A stretch of DNA of 64,000 nucleotides from Halieaceae bacterium UBA5044 (GTDB taxonomy: Bacteria > Pseudomonadota > Gammaproteobacteria > Pseudomonadales > Halieaceae): contig DIBU01000006.1 in NCBI GenBank assembly GCA_002416125.1, positions 192,977-256,976 of the forward strand, written 5' to 3'. Below the pieces are notes generated by a model. That model saw nothing but the letters and a program-made list of their open reading frames with translations. It had not been told where the DNA came from and ran no database searches. This document shows positions 9,001 through 16,235 of this stretch, one piece after another; positions within the stretch are counted from its first letter, which is position 1, and the number at the start of each line of letters is the position of its first letter. The position numbers and the translations under genes were made by a program.

Positions 9001-9151
9001 GCCCTTCGCCATGTCCATCGCCGGGGGTGTTCTGCTGTCCACAGTGGTATCGTTCTTCCTGGTGCCACAATTGTTCGTGCTACTCAAACACGGCAAGGCT
9101 CACACAGAAGCGCAATCCACGCCCTCGACGCCGAAGGATGTGATCTCATGA
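6020..9151 (+). CDS. RND family efflux transporter permease
   Basis: A 1043-residue, 12-helix proton-driven pump of the AcrB/CzcA superfamily. It has the N-terminal helix (about 12-30), the RQEDP segment at 34-38, FYPGADPARVE, two large periplasmic loops and the repeated helix bundles. In transmembrane helix 4 the usual Asp-Asp pair reads Asp404-Gly405 (GLLVDGSIVMTDEI), so only one proton-relay aspartate is kept in that pair. This resembles less-studied RND subgroups that carry VDN or VDG here. It follows the adaptor gene by 2 bases and overlaps the TetR gene as ATGA. No outer-membrane factor gene is adjacent, so TolC is probably shared. Confidence 0.93.
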   Translation: MLARLLYNNTRYFTLLVLVILAVGIASLRSIARQEDPTITNFVAHVTTFYPGADPARVEAIITRPLEDALRQIAEIDELNSSSATGVSSLTVSLVESLSDTDIERSWSEIRDALADAAAQFPPGASTPLFDDDRLKSYTMLVALRAETANTAPLSLLHRIALDFADAARNFDGTERVDLFGEPREEIRVAIDEVALASTGLSAADVAAALHGADPRVAAGRSTGHGNDFLIEIDGTFDGTAQIRDVLLRTTAEGGTIRVGDIAEVYRAQATPPDSRVLVKGVEGILIGVAMKDGLQVDRWAADFSTFLEGYRALAPQGVSIEVSYDQSVYTEERLRSVVGNLALGVVLVLLVLLFTMGWRAAVVVACILPLCTLFSITVLYHSGIAIHQMSVTGLVVALGLLVDGSIVMTDEIRKRLVDHGDSPLSSITGAVSRLRIPLLSSTVTTVLAFTPMVILPGPAGDFMGSIAIAVVIMLTGSLLLALIVTPVLAAWLLPRGLARSGHWWEMGIDSGTPGALLVRALDWSLQHPASSVALALVLPVTGFLTFPTLTAQFFPGTDRDQMYLQVKLPDGRSIDDTTALVQRLDQDLRREPLVRRVDWTIGESAPPFYYNMFRTREAMPSWAEALVLTTDARATDDLIRRLQRAVDRDYPEARIIVRGIDQGPPVMAPLEVEVYGDNLDVLRELGEAFRLRMEQLRDVTHTNTSLAAGAPKWVFHGDTMRMEMAGVSQRDVATALEAALQGISGGEVLEGTERLPVVARLDEARWHSPGDVGSLHLPLRGGAGDNGLPGVTLHSLGSFSLEPARSPISRKQGERTNTVQAYLTRGVLPEEALEQLRTDLLANPIAMPEGYRYGFGGDSDERAGVVNEIMAPMGMIVALLIATIVLTFNSWRLSAVAGVVCVCSIGLSLLSLAIFQYPFGIQALIGVIGSIGVSINAAIIIMTALQEDSGAMSGGRYAVRRVVMDSSRHITSTTVTTFGGFLPLILEGSQFWPPFAMSIAGGVLLSTVVSFFLVPQLFVLLKHGKAHTEAQSTPSTPKDVIS

Positions 9152-9765
9152 ACAGCCGGGCAACCGCCTATCACCATGGCGACCTGCGCAACGCCCTGAT
9201 TCTCGCCGCCGCCGAGCTGATCGAGGAGCGGGGCAGCGCAGACTTCGCCATGGTGGATGCTGCGCGCCGTGCCGGCGTCAGCAGCGCGGCGCCCTATCGG
9301 CATTTCCGCGACAAGACAGCGCTGCTCGACGCCGTCATCGACTTCGCCTTCTTCGCCCTGGGCGAGCAGGTACAAACGGCAGTGCAGACGCAGCCTCCCG
9401 GCAGTGCCGAGGCCATCATCGCCATCGGCAAAGCCTATATCCGCTTCATGCGCGAGCACCGCGCCTTCTACGGTCTGATGTGGGGAGACGCCGGGATACG
9501 CGCGCTACAGGAGCGGCCCAGTGACGAACGCAGCGCCGCCGGGTTCTACGTGTTGATGTCGGCGGTGGAGGCCTGGTGCGCACAAAATCCTGTCGATGAA
9601 CGCGATGTGCTGCAGCTGTCTATCAAACTGTGGTCGATGGCGCATGGGCTTGCAGGTATTGCCCTGTATGGTCACGTGGAGCGCTTCCTGCCCCAGGCAG
9701 ACGTTTTCTCACTCCTGGAGAGCAGCACGCATACCTTTCTCGAAGGCTTGCGCAAGCGCTGCTGA
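9148..9765 (+). CDS. TetR/AcrR family transcriptional repressor
   Basis: A 205-residue regulator. The N-terminal helix-turn-helix is clear (FAMVDAARRAGVSSAAPYRHFRDKTALLDAV, about 32-62), and an alpha-helical ligand/dimerisation domain with a WHG-type C-terminus follows. The ATG overlaps the RND stop (ATGA), so the repressor is co-translated with the pump it presumably controls. The tandem ATGTTA-N7-TAACAT palindromes at 4846-4886 are its likely operator, giving negative autoregulation. Ligand unknown. Confidence 0.9.
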   Translation: MNSRATAYHHGDLRNALILAAAELIEERGSADFAMVDAARRAGVSSAAPYRHFRDKTALLDAVIDFAFFALGEQVQTAVQTQPPGSAEAIIAIGKAYIRFMREHRAFYGLMWGDAGIRALQERPSDERSAAGFYVLMSAVEAWCAQNPVDERDVLQLSIKLWSMAHGLAGIALYGHVERFLPQADVFSLLESSTHTFLEGLRKRC

Positions 9766-9824
9766 CCGCGTGCCCGGAGATTCGGTATAGTGGCAGCGCC
9801 CACAGACAGCCGCAGAGAAAAACC

Positions 9825-10142
9825 ATGACGCGCAACACAAGCTACTCACCGCAGGCCCCCGATCGGGCATCGCTGGAGGACAGCGAAGGTGATCTGCTCC
9901 TTGAATTCGGCACCGACTGGTGTGGCCACTGCCAGGCCGCGCAAGCGGGCATTGCCCGGGCACTCAGCCAGCACCCCGCGCTGACCCACCTGAAAATCGA
10001 AGACGGCAAGGGCCGCCCACTGGGTCGCTCCTACAGCGTCAAACTGTGGCCGACGCTGATCCTGTTGCGCAACGGGCAGGAAATTGCCCGCTGTGTGCGC
10101 CCGTTGGAGGCCGCCGATGTAAACCGGCTGCTGCAGGCCTGA
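9825..10142 (+). CDS. Thioredoxin-fold protein
   Basis: A 105-residue single-domain thioredoxin-like protein. The active site is WCGHC at residues 32-36 and the cis-proline loop is WPTLILL. There is no signal peptide, so it is cytoplasmic. WCGHC differs from the WCGPC of classical thioredoxins and is nearer to thioredoxin-like hydroperoxide or PDI-type variants. The ATG at 9825 avoids a long non-homologous extension overlapping the TetR gene. The methyltransferase gene begins 13 bases downstream, so the two are probably co-transcribed. Confidence 0.85.
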   Translation: MTRNTSYSPQAPDRASLEDSEGDLLLEFGTDWCGHCQAAQAGIARALSQHPALTHLKIEDGKGRPLGRSYSVKLWPTLILLRNGQEIARCVRPLEAADVNRLLQA

Positions 10143-10155
10143 CGGCACAGCGGCG

Positions 10156-11376
10156 GTGAGCAACGCAGCGCCAACGTGCTGGGCAGAACGGTTTCGCGCG
10201 CTCGACGCACTGCTTTATCGCTATCGCCCTCTGTGGCAGCTGCGGCCCTTTCACCACCGTTCGCTGCCCTGGTGGGAAACCGAAACGACACTCGCCGAAG
10301 CGCTGCACGCACTGGATGAAGCCCAGTTGACGGTGCTGGAAGGCGATATGGAGCGCCGTCTGCGCTGGTTGCGCCCCTGGCTGGGCGACGCGGCCGATCG
10401 GCTGTCACAGCTCGTGGCGTTGCCCGAGCTGCCAGGTCGTCGTCTGGATATTCCAGCGCGCCTCGACACCGGGGTACCCGGGCGTAAATGGCAGCAGATT
10501 ACGGCGTTCGTTGCGCGGATGGCGCCGGGGGAGGAACACCCGGTGCTGGAATGGTGCGCCGGCAAGGGGCACCTCGGCCGCCTGCTCGCGGTGGCCGACC
10601 AACGGCATGTTGTCAGCCTGGAACATAACGCGATGCTCTGCGCGCAGGGCCAGCGCCTCGCCGCAGGCTGGGCCGCCCCGATGCAATTTCACGCAGTCGA
10701 TGTGCTGGGCGATGCCGCCGCACACTTCCTGCCCGCCAACGGCCACGCCGTGGCACTGCATGCCTGCGGCGACCTGCACACGCGGCTCATGACACTCTGG
10801 CTGAGCAGCCGCTGTGAGCGCCTGACCCTGTCTCCCTGCTGCTACGACGCGATCGCCGGCGAGCGCTATCGCCCCCTATCCCACGAGGCCGCCAGCAGCG
10901 GTCTCCGCTTGACCCGCGCGGACCTGCAATTCACCCAGCAGGAAAGTGTCACCGGAGGCCGCGCCACGCAACGCAGGCGTCAACGTGAGGTCCTGTGGCG
11001 CCTGGCTTTCGATGAATGGCAGCGCAGCGTCACCGGCATAGACCGCTACCTGCCGCTCCCGGCCGTGCCCTACAATATCACGCGCGGGAGCTTTGGCGGT
11101 TTTCTGCGCACGGCCGCCGCCCTCAAGGCACTGCCACCGGTAGAGAATGTCGATGAACACCACTGGCTGCTACGGGGCATGCAGCGTCGCGACCTGGTGC
11201 GCCGTATTGAGCTGGTTGCCCATGCGTTTCGTCGCCCGCTGGAAATATGGCTGGTGCTGGACCGGGCGCTGCTGCTCCAGGAACAGGGCGCCGACGTGCG
11301 CCTGGGCACCTTTTGTGACTACGCGCTGACCCCCCGCAACCTGTTGCTCGATGCCCGGCAGGTACAGCATGCGTGA
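10156..11376 (+). CDS. SAM-dependent methyltransferase (Methyltransf_32-like)
   Basis: A 406-residue protein with a central Rossmann methyltransferase domain. The SAM-binding loop is EWCAGKGHLGRLLA (132-145), followed by VVSLEHNAMLC. ALHACGDLHTRLM and SPCCYDAI further on resemble motifs of class I enzymes of the Methyltransf_32 type, often assigned to RNA or tRNA modification. That substrate assignment is inference. It starts with GTG after an AGCGGCGG-like stretch. The end overlaps the VanZ-like gene. Trp- and Arg-rich flanks suggest nucleic-acid binding. Confidence 0.72.
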   Translation: MSNAAPTCWAERFRALDALLYRYRPLWQLRPFHHRSLPWWETETTLAEALHALDEAQLTVLEGDMERRLRWLRPWLGDAADRLSQLVALPELPGRRLDIPARLDTGVPGRKWQQITAFVARMAPGEEHPVLEWCAGKGHLGRLLAVADQRHVVSLEHNAMLCAQGQRLAAGWAAPMQFHAVDVLGDAAAHFLPANGHAVALHACGDLHTRLMTLWLSSRCERLTLSPCCYDAIAGERYRPLSHEAASSGLRLTRADLQFTQQESVTGGRATQRRRQREVLWRLAFDEWQRSVTGIDRYLPLPAVPYNITRGSFGGFLRTAAALKALPPVENVDEHHWLLRGMQRRDLVRRIELVAHAFRRPLEIWLVLDRALLLQEQGADVRLGTFCDYALTPRNLLLDARQVQHA

Positions 11377-11788
11377 CCCCCGAAAACTGCATCGCCTGCA
11401 GTATCAGGCCCTGGGAATGCTCGGCGTTACCACCCTGCTGCTATTGCTGCCGGGCGAAGTGTTGAGTCTGCTCGAAGGCTGGTTACCCACGATCGAAGCG
11501 CCCGTACTGCAGACCGGCTCATCGGATAAACTCGTACACGGGGTGCTGTTCGCACTGTGCGGCTTTACCGCGATGCGCGCCTGGGGCCGCAGCGCCGAGC
11601 GCTGGATCTACGTATTCCTCGCATTGTCCGGTTATGGCGCCGCCACCGAGATCCTGCAGCTCGCGGTACCGGGACGGGCCGCGAGTGCCGGCGATTTGCT
11701 CGCAGACGTACTGGGCGTGCTCGCGGGCATTGCCCTTGGCTATCACCGCAACCGGCGCCGGGAAAGCGCCCCGGCCACAGGCCTGTGA
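11369..11788 (+). CDS. VanZ-like membrane protein
   Basis: A 139-residue small membrane protein of the VanZ family. It has hydrophobic segments near 16-35, 55-75, 85-105 and 112-128, and the family pattern SSDKLVHGVLFALCGF, ATEILQLAVPGRAASAGDLLADVLGVLAG (ATEx2Q...R..s..Dl.aN/D..G). The family is named for a teicoplanin-resistance accessory, but most chromosomal members are of unknown role. The ATG at 11369 has GGCAGG seven bases upstream and overlaps the preceding stop. An earlier ATG at 11351 lies within the upstream gene without a better site. Confidence 0.82.
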   Translation: MRDPRKLHRLQYQALGMLGVTTLLLLLPGEVLSLLEGWLPTIEAPVLQTGSSDKLVHGVLFALCGFTAMRAWGRSAERWIYVFLALSGYGAATEILQLAVPGRAASAGDLLADVLGVLAGIALGYHRNRRRESAPATGL

Positions 11789-11855
11789 AATTTCGGTGGG
11801 AGCGCTATACTCACCGGTTTTGGATGCTCAAGAGGCGTTACGGCAGGCGCAGCTC

Positions 11856-12194
11856 ATGGTAAAGAAGCTCCCCGACAAAGCGGATCTACGCGCCGATCTC
11901 GACCGCGAGACACAGCGGTTCCTGCGGGAAGGTGGGGAAGTAAAATCTGTGCCGCCGGGTGTCAGTGGCAAGGACCCCCTCGCCCCGCCGCTGTATCTGA
12001 CGCGCCGGCTGTTTGCCGAACCACGCGCGGAGCGCACACTGGTACCCGAGGTTGTCGCCGCCATAGAGGAACGCCGGAAGGCATTGCAGAAGCGGCAGCC
12101 AGCCAGCAAGGGAAGCGCGCGACCCCGGCCGCGGCGGAAGATCCTCTACGATGACTTCGGTGAGCCACTGCGCCAGGTCTGGGTTGACGACTAG
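11856..12194 (+). CDS. Small basic hypothetical protein with a FLxxGGxVxxVP motif
   Basis: A 112-residue soluble, charged protein. Residues 21-35 read RFLREGGEVKSVPPG, a pattern also seen in small RNA-polymerase-associated regulators such as Pseudomonas SutA. The middle is variable and the tail is basic (RPRPRRKILYDDFGEPLRQVWVDD). The ATG at 11856 precedes MVKKLPDKADLR, and longer frames overlap the VanZ gene. A transcription-related role is possible but only inferred from the motif. Its TAG stop shares the CTAG palindrome with the stop of the convergent gene. Confidence 0.6.
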   Translation: MVKKLPDKADLRADLDRETQRFLREGGEVKSVPPGVSGKDPLAPPLYLTRRLFAEPRAERTLVPEVVAAIEERRKALQKRQPASKGSARPRPRRKILYDDFGEPLRQVWVDD

Positions 12195-12667
12195 GGCTGC
12201 CCTGCCTCGGGATTCTCGCCGGATCCGGGCTCAAGTCCTTCCGCCATACCCTGCCCTCCTTCGGCGGTGAGCGCGAAGCGGTTTTGCGGTATGTACACCG
12301 TGAGCCGCTGGCCGGCGATCAACTCACCGGCGCGCAACGCCTTGCCATCAATGACTGCGCGCCACTTGGGCCCCACCCGAACCGTGGTTTCATGCCCCTG
12401 ACTGCCATCCACGTGCACTGTGCGCAGGGTCATCCGGTTGCCCGTCACGCGCACGACGTCAACCTCAGCCTGGGCGTACAGGGTACCGTCACGCGCATAG
12501 ATACCGCGACAGATCTGCCCGATATCCGGGTAGCTTCTGTGCACCGCCGGCGACCACTGCAGCGTTTCGCAGGTCGGCAGGCGGGTTTCGATATCGTACT
12601 GGGCCTGTGACAGACCGCCGACAAGCGTGCAGCACAGCCCGATCACACCAGCACCCATCCTCTTCAT
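12191..12667 (-). CDS. Secreted hypothetical protein
   Basis: A 158-residue protein with a signal peptide (MKRMGAGVIGLCCTLVGGLSQA, cleavage after about residue 22), so probably periplasmic. The mature part contains CETLQWSPAVHRSYPDIGQICRGIYARDG and a predicted beta-rich region (ALRAGELIAGQRLTVYIPQNRFAL). I do not recognise a named family. The ATG at 12667 was chosen because it gives a clean signal sequence. It is convergent with the preceding small gene, and its stop overlaps that gene's stop. Confidence 0.6.
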   Translation of the reverse strand: MKRMGAGVIGLCCTLVGGLSQAQYDIETRLPTCETLQWSPAVHRSYPDIGQICRGIYARDGTLYAQAEVDVVRVTGNRMTLRTVHVDGSQGHETTVRVGPKWRAVIDGKALRAGELIAGQRLTVYIPQNRFALTAEGGQGMAEGLEPGSGENPEAGQP

Positions 12668-12768
12668 GACGTCCTCCACTGAATCGCGTACGACCACCGC
12701 AACATCGCGGCACCCTGCTCCGCCGCCTGGCGTCTATACTGTGACGAGGCAGGCAATCTACTGCAGGG

Positions 12769-12799
12769 TTGACATCGTATACAGACTAACTTCTATACG
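12769..12799 (+). promoter_or_regulatory. Promoter with embedded inverted repeat, upstream of the SRPBCC-SDR gene
   Basis: A consensus -35 TTGACA (12769-12774) is followed after 19 bases by TATACG (12794-12799), or after 18 bases by CTATAC. The inverted repeat CGTATA-N12-TATACG (12776-12799) fills the spacer and includes the -10. The start codon is at 12811, so the leader would be only a few bases. The over-long spacer with a dyad suggests regulated transcription. Confidence 0.5.
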
Positions 12800-12810
12800 G
12801 GATTTCTACC

Positions 12811-14271
12811 ATGATTGAACTGCATGAGAAAATCGATGTGCCCCGTCCGGTCCGCGAGGCGTTCGACTACGTGAAGGACTTTCGCACGACGCAGGAGTGG
12901 GATGCAACGGCCAGTGCTGCGGAGAAGCTGTCCGCAGGGCCTGTTGAGGTGGGTACACGCTTCCGCGTGACCTGCGACATGCCGGTTGGCTCGGTTGACC
13001 TGCTGTATACCGTCACGCACCTCGAGCAGGACAAATCCATCGAACTGCACGGCAGCTGCCGGCTGTTCGAGGTGAACGACGTCATCCATTTCTCATCGTC
13101 GTCGGCCGGCACACATATCGACTACCGGGCCACCTTCAATTTCCACGTACCCCTGGGCCCAACGGTGGCAGCACTGCGCAAAGGTATGGAAAAAATGGGC
13201 TACGAGTCCGTGCAGGGGTTGAAGACGGCGCTGGAGGACAACTACCCCGCACCGACAGTGTCGGCAAGCAATGCGCGGGCTGACCGCTGGGTCTTGCCCG
13301 GCGTCGCGCGCTTCAGCCGACGGGGCTACACACTGGGCAAACGCCACTGGAACCCCATGTCGGCCTGGATGGGCGACAAGCACGCGGTGATTACCGGGGC
13401 CACGTCCGGGCTGGGACTGGCAACAGCGCGTTCGCTTGCCGAGCGCGGCGCAGCGCTGACGCTGGTGATTCGTAACGAGTCACGTGCACAGGACCTCGTC
13501 AACACCCTGCAGCGAGAGACCGGCAACCCGAATATTTCGGTCGAGATCGCCGACCTGAGCCTGATGTCCGAGGTCCAGCGTCTGGTCGAGCGACTGCTGC
13601 GCACGGGCCGACCGATCGATGTACTGGTCAACAACGCGGGCGCGCTGTTCAACGAGCGTGCGGAAACTGCGGAAGGGCTGGAGCAGAGTTTCGCCTTGTT
13701 GTTGCTCTCACCCTACCGGCTTACCCTGGGGGTCAAGCCCCTGTTGCAGGCTGCGCCGCAAGCGCGCGTGATCAACGTGGTATCGGGCGGCATGTACACG
13801 CAACCCCTGAAGGTTCGCTGGCTTCAGGCCCGGGAACAGAACTACTCGGGCAGCGTTGCCTATGCGCGCTGCAAGCGCGCGCTGATGGTGCTCTCCGAGC
13901 AGTGGGCCGATGCCTGGAAGGATGAGAATATCGTCGTCAACGCCATGCACCCCGGTTGGGCGGATACACCCGGAGTGGAATCGGCCCTGCCCGGTTTCCA
14001 CCGTATCACCCGGCGTATTCTGCGCAGCCCGGAGGAAGGTGCGGACACCATCGTCTGGCTCGCCGTCGCGACTGAGGCGGCAAAAGTCACTGGTGCGCTG
14101 TTCCTCGACCGCGAGCCACGCACCACGCATCTGCTGAGCAAGACCGAGGACGACGCGCAGGAGCGTGAGGCGCTGCAACCCTACCTCGACTCCATTTCGG
14201 TAACGGCACCGCGCAAAGGCCGAGCGACGCGCAGCGCCGGCAGCAGCAAGCGGGTGGCGGCGGCTGGTTAA
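12811..14271 (+). CDS. SRPBCC lipid-binding domain fused to short-chain dehydrogenase
   Basis: A 486-residue two-domain protein. Residues 1-150 form a START/SRPBCC (polyketide cyclase-like) ligand cup (MIELHEKIDVPRPVREAFDYVKDF...QEWD). Residues about 190-450 are a DHRS12-like short-chain dehydrogenase with TGATSGLG at about 196-203, NNAG near 273-276, the catalytic Ser in VVSGGMY, and Tyr351/Lys355 in YARCK. The dinucleotide-binding and catalytic residues are intact, so an NAD(P)-dependent oxidoreductase acting on a hydrophobic ligand held by the first domain is likely. The substrate is unknown. It heads the stretch with epoxide hydrolase and thioesterase genes. Confidence 0.85.
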   Translation: MIELHEKIDVPRPVREAFDYVKDFRTTQEWDATASAAEKLSAGPVEVGTRFRVTCDMPVGSVDLLYTVTHLEQDKSIELHGSCRLFEVNDVIHFSSSSAGTHIDYRATFNFHVPLGPTVAALRKGMEKMGYESVQGLKTALEDNYPAPTVSASNARADRWVLPGVARFSRRGYTLGKRHWNPMSAWMGDKHAVITGATSGLGLATARSLAERGAALTLVIRNESRAQDLVNTLQRETGNPNISVEIADLSLMSEVQRLVERLLRTGRPIDVLVNNAGALFNERAETAEGLEQSFALLLLSPYRLTLGVKPLLQAAPQARVINVVSGGMYTQPLKVRWLQAREQNYSGSVAYARCKRALMVLSEQWADAWKDENIVVNAMHPGWADTPGVESALPGFHRITRRILRSPEEGADTIVWLAVATEAAKVTGALFLDREPRTTHLLSKTEDDAQEREALQPYLDSISVTAPRKGRATRSAGSSKRVAAAG

Positions 14272-14363
14272 ACCGCTATACCGCGCGACGGGTTTGTTAC
14301 CGCCGCTGCTTGCATCGACAGGTTCCTCTGGCTACGGTAGAGCGCTTCCTTGAGGGTTCTACC

Positions 14364-15518
14364 ATGTCTGATACCACCGTTCTGCCATTCACTGTCGATA
14401 TTCCCGACGCCGATCTGGACGATTTGCGGCGCCGCCTGAGCACCGCCCGCTGGCCTGACCCGGAAACCTGCGAGGACTGGAGCCAGGGCATCCCGCTCGC
14501 CTATACGCAGGAACTGGCGCAGTACTGGGCACAGGACTATGACTGGCGGCGCTGCGAAGCGGAACTGAACCGCTGGCCGCAATTCCGTACACGCCTCGGC
14601 GGCATCGACATCCACTTTCTGCACTGCCGTTCACCCCACCCCGACGCACTGCCGCTGATTATCTCCCACGGTTGGCCCGGATCAGTGCTGGAGTTCCGTC
14701 ATATCATAGCTGCGCTGGTCGACCCGGTCGCCCACGGCGGCGACGCAGCGGATGCATTCCATGTCGTGATCCCCTCACTGCCGGGCTACGGTTTCTCGGG
14801 CAAACCAGCGGCCACCGGGACCTCCGTCGAAGTGATTGGACGCCTGTGGGGTGAGCTGATGGCGCGCCTCGGCTACGAGCGCTACGTTGCCCAGGGTGGC
14901 GACTGGGGCAGTATGATCACACAGAGCATCGGGCAGACCGAAACCCGCCACTGCGCGGGCATTCACATCACCATGCCCATCGTGTCACCCGACCCCGACA
15001 CGATGAACAACCTGACAGCGAACGAGCAGTCCGCGCTTGACGGCATGACGTATTACGCACAGTGGGACTCTGGCTACTCAAAGCAGCAGTCTACCCGGCC
15101 GCAGACCCTGGGCTACGGACTCGCCGACTCACCGGTGGGGCAGATGGCGTGGATCATCGAAAAGTTCTGGGCCTGGACGGACTGCGAGCGCAGCGGCGTC
15201 AAACATCCCGAGAACGTGATCAGCCGCGATGAACTGCTGGACAACGTGATGCTCTACTGGCTGAACAACACCGGGGCGAGTTCCGCACGCCTGTACTGGG
15301 AGAGTTTCAACAATCCCTCTATGGACCCGATCACGATGCCCACCGGCTGCTCCATCTTTCCGAAAGAGATTTTTCGCAGCAGCCGACGCTGGGCGGAGCA
15401 GCGTTTCCACAACCTTATTCACTGGAACGAGCTGTCCAGTGGCGGGCACTTCGCCGCCCTGGAACAGCCGGAAGTGCTGGTCAATGAACTGCGCACCTGC
15501 TTCCGCAGCCTGCGCTGA
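14364..15518 (+). CDS. Epoxide hydrolase (EHN-domain, microsomal type)
   Basis: A 384-residue alpha/beta hydrolase with the epoxide-hydrolase N-terminal domain (FTVDIPDADLDDLRRRLSTARWPD). It has the oxyanion-hole HGWPGS, the nucleophile Asp180 in GGDWGS and His362 in SGGHFAALEQPE, so the hydrolytic machinery looks complete. It converts epoxides to vicinal diols; the natural substrate is not evident. The ATG at 14364 has GAGGG seven bases upstream. An earlier start at 14310 adds a non-homologous stretch. It lies 92 bases after the SRPBCC-SDR gene and 27 before the thioesterase gene, so these may form one operon. Confidence 0.9.
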   Translation: MSDTTVLPFTVDIPDADLDDLRRRLSTARWPDPETCEDWSQGIPLAYTQELAQYWAQDYDWRRCEAELNRWPQFRTRLGGIDIHFLHCRSPHPDALPLIISHGWPGSVLEFRHIIAALVDPVAHGGDAADAFHVVIPSLPGYGFSGKPAATGTSVEVIGRLWGELMARLGYERYVAQGGDWGSMITQSIGQTETRHCAGIHITMPIVSPDPDTMNNLTANEQSALDGMTYYAQWDSGYSKQQSTRPQTLGYGLADSPVGQMAWIIEKFWAWTDCERSGVKHPENVISRDELLDNVMLYWLNNTGASSARLYWESFNNPSMDPITMPTGCSIFPKEIFRSSRRWAEQRFHNLIHWNELSSGGHFAALEQPEVLVNELRTCFRSLR

Positions 15519-15545
15519 CGCACACGACACAACAGGACCCCATGC

Positions 15546-16223
15546 ATGTTCGACAACCGCGACCGGAGCAAGGCGGTATTCAGCCCCTTTGCTTCCGAAG
15601 AAGTGTCACCCCCTTTCTCGCCACACTGGGAGGCCAAACGCAGGGCGGCGGAGGCGCTGCGTGCGCTGACTGAAACCCTGGTAACCAGTGATGCGGATAC
15701 CGAGGGCCTGAATGCCCTGGCACAGCGCCTTGAGCGGGAAAGCGCGGCGCTCGGTGCCCAACCGCGCCTCTACGGCTTGGAGGCCTTCATCGCCGACGGG
15801 AAACACGGTGGCCACGGAGAGGTGAACCATGAGCTGAACGCGCTGGGCGGGTGGAGCAATCCCCTCTCACCGGCGCTCAATATGTGGCTGAAGGGGCGTG
15901 AAGCCTTCGGCACGGTACGCTGCGGCTACGCCTACGAAGGCCCACCCGGGTTTATTCACGGCGGCTTTATCGCTGCCATTTTCGACCAGTTTCTCGGTAT
16001 GGCACAGCTGGCGGGAAACAACCCGGGCATGACCGGCACCTTGACCGTGCGCTACCACCGGCCGACACCGCTGAACACCGACCTGTCGCTGCGCGCGACG
16101 CTACAGGGTTCCACCGGGCGCAAAACCGTGGTTACGGGCGAAATGCTGATGGCGGGTGAGGTCACGGCAAGCTGTGAGGGGCTGTTTATCAGGCCACAGA
16201 AAGCGCTGTTGAGTACGCCCTGA
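15546..16223 (+). CDS. Hotdog-fold thioesterase (PaaI/4HBT-like)
   Basis: A 225-residue protein with a C-terminal hotdog domain. The conserved GPPGFIHGGFIAAIFDQFLGMA (about 137-157) is the PaaI-type HGG helix, with GTLTVRYHRPTPLN following. Such enzymes hydrolyse acyl-CoA thioesters in the cytoplasm. The N-terminal 80 residues form a helical extension (PHWEAKRRAAEALRALTETLV) not found in minimal thioesterases. It follows the epoxide hydrolase gene on the same strand. The acyl group is unknown. Confidence 0.82.
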   Translation: MFDNRDRSKAVFSPFASEEVSPPFSPHWEAKRRAAEALRALTETLVTSDADTEGLNALAQRLERESAALGAQPRLYGLEAFIADGKHGGHGEVNHELNALGGWSNPLSPALNMWLKGREAFGTVRCGYAYEGPPGFIHGGFIAAIFDQFLGMAQLAGNNPGMTGTLTVRYHRPTPLNTDLSLRATLQGSTGRKTVVTGEMLMAGEVTASCEGLFIRPQKALLSTP

Positions 16224-16235
16224 GGTGCTTAGCCC

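Noticed and set aside
6488..9070. An 860-codon open frame antisense to the RND gene
   Set aside because: It is low-complexity Gln/His/Asp-rich text without a recognisable domain, covered entirely by a clear conserved gene on the other strand. It arises from GC-rich codon bias.
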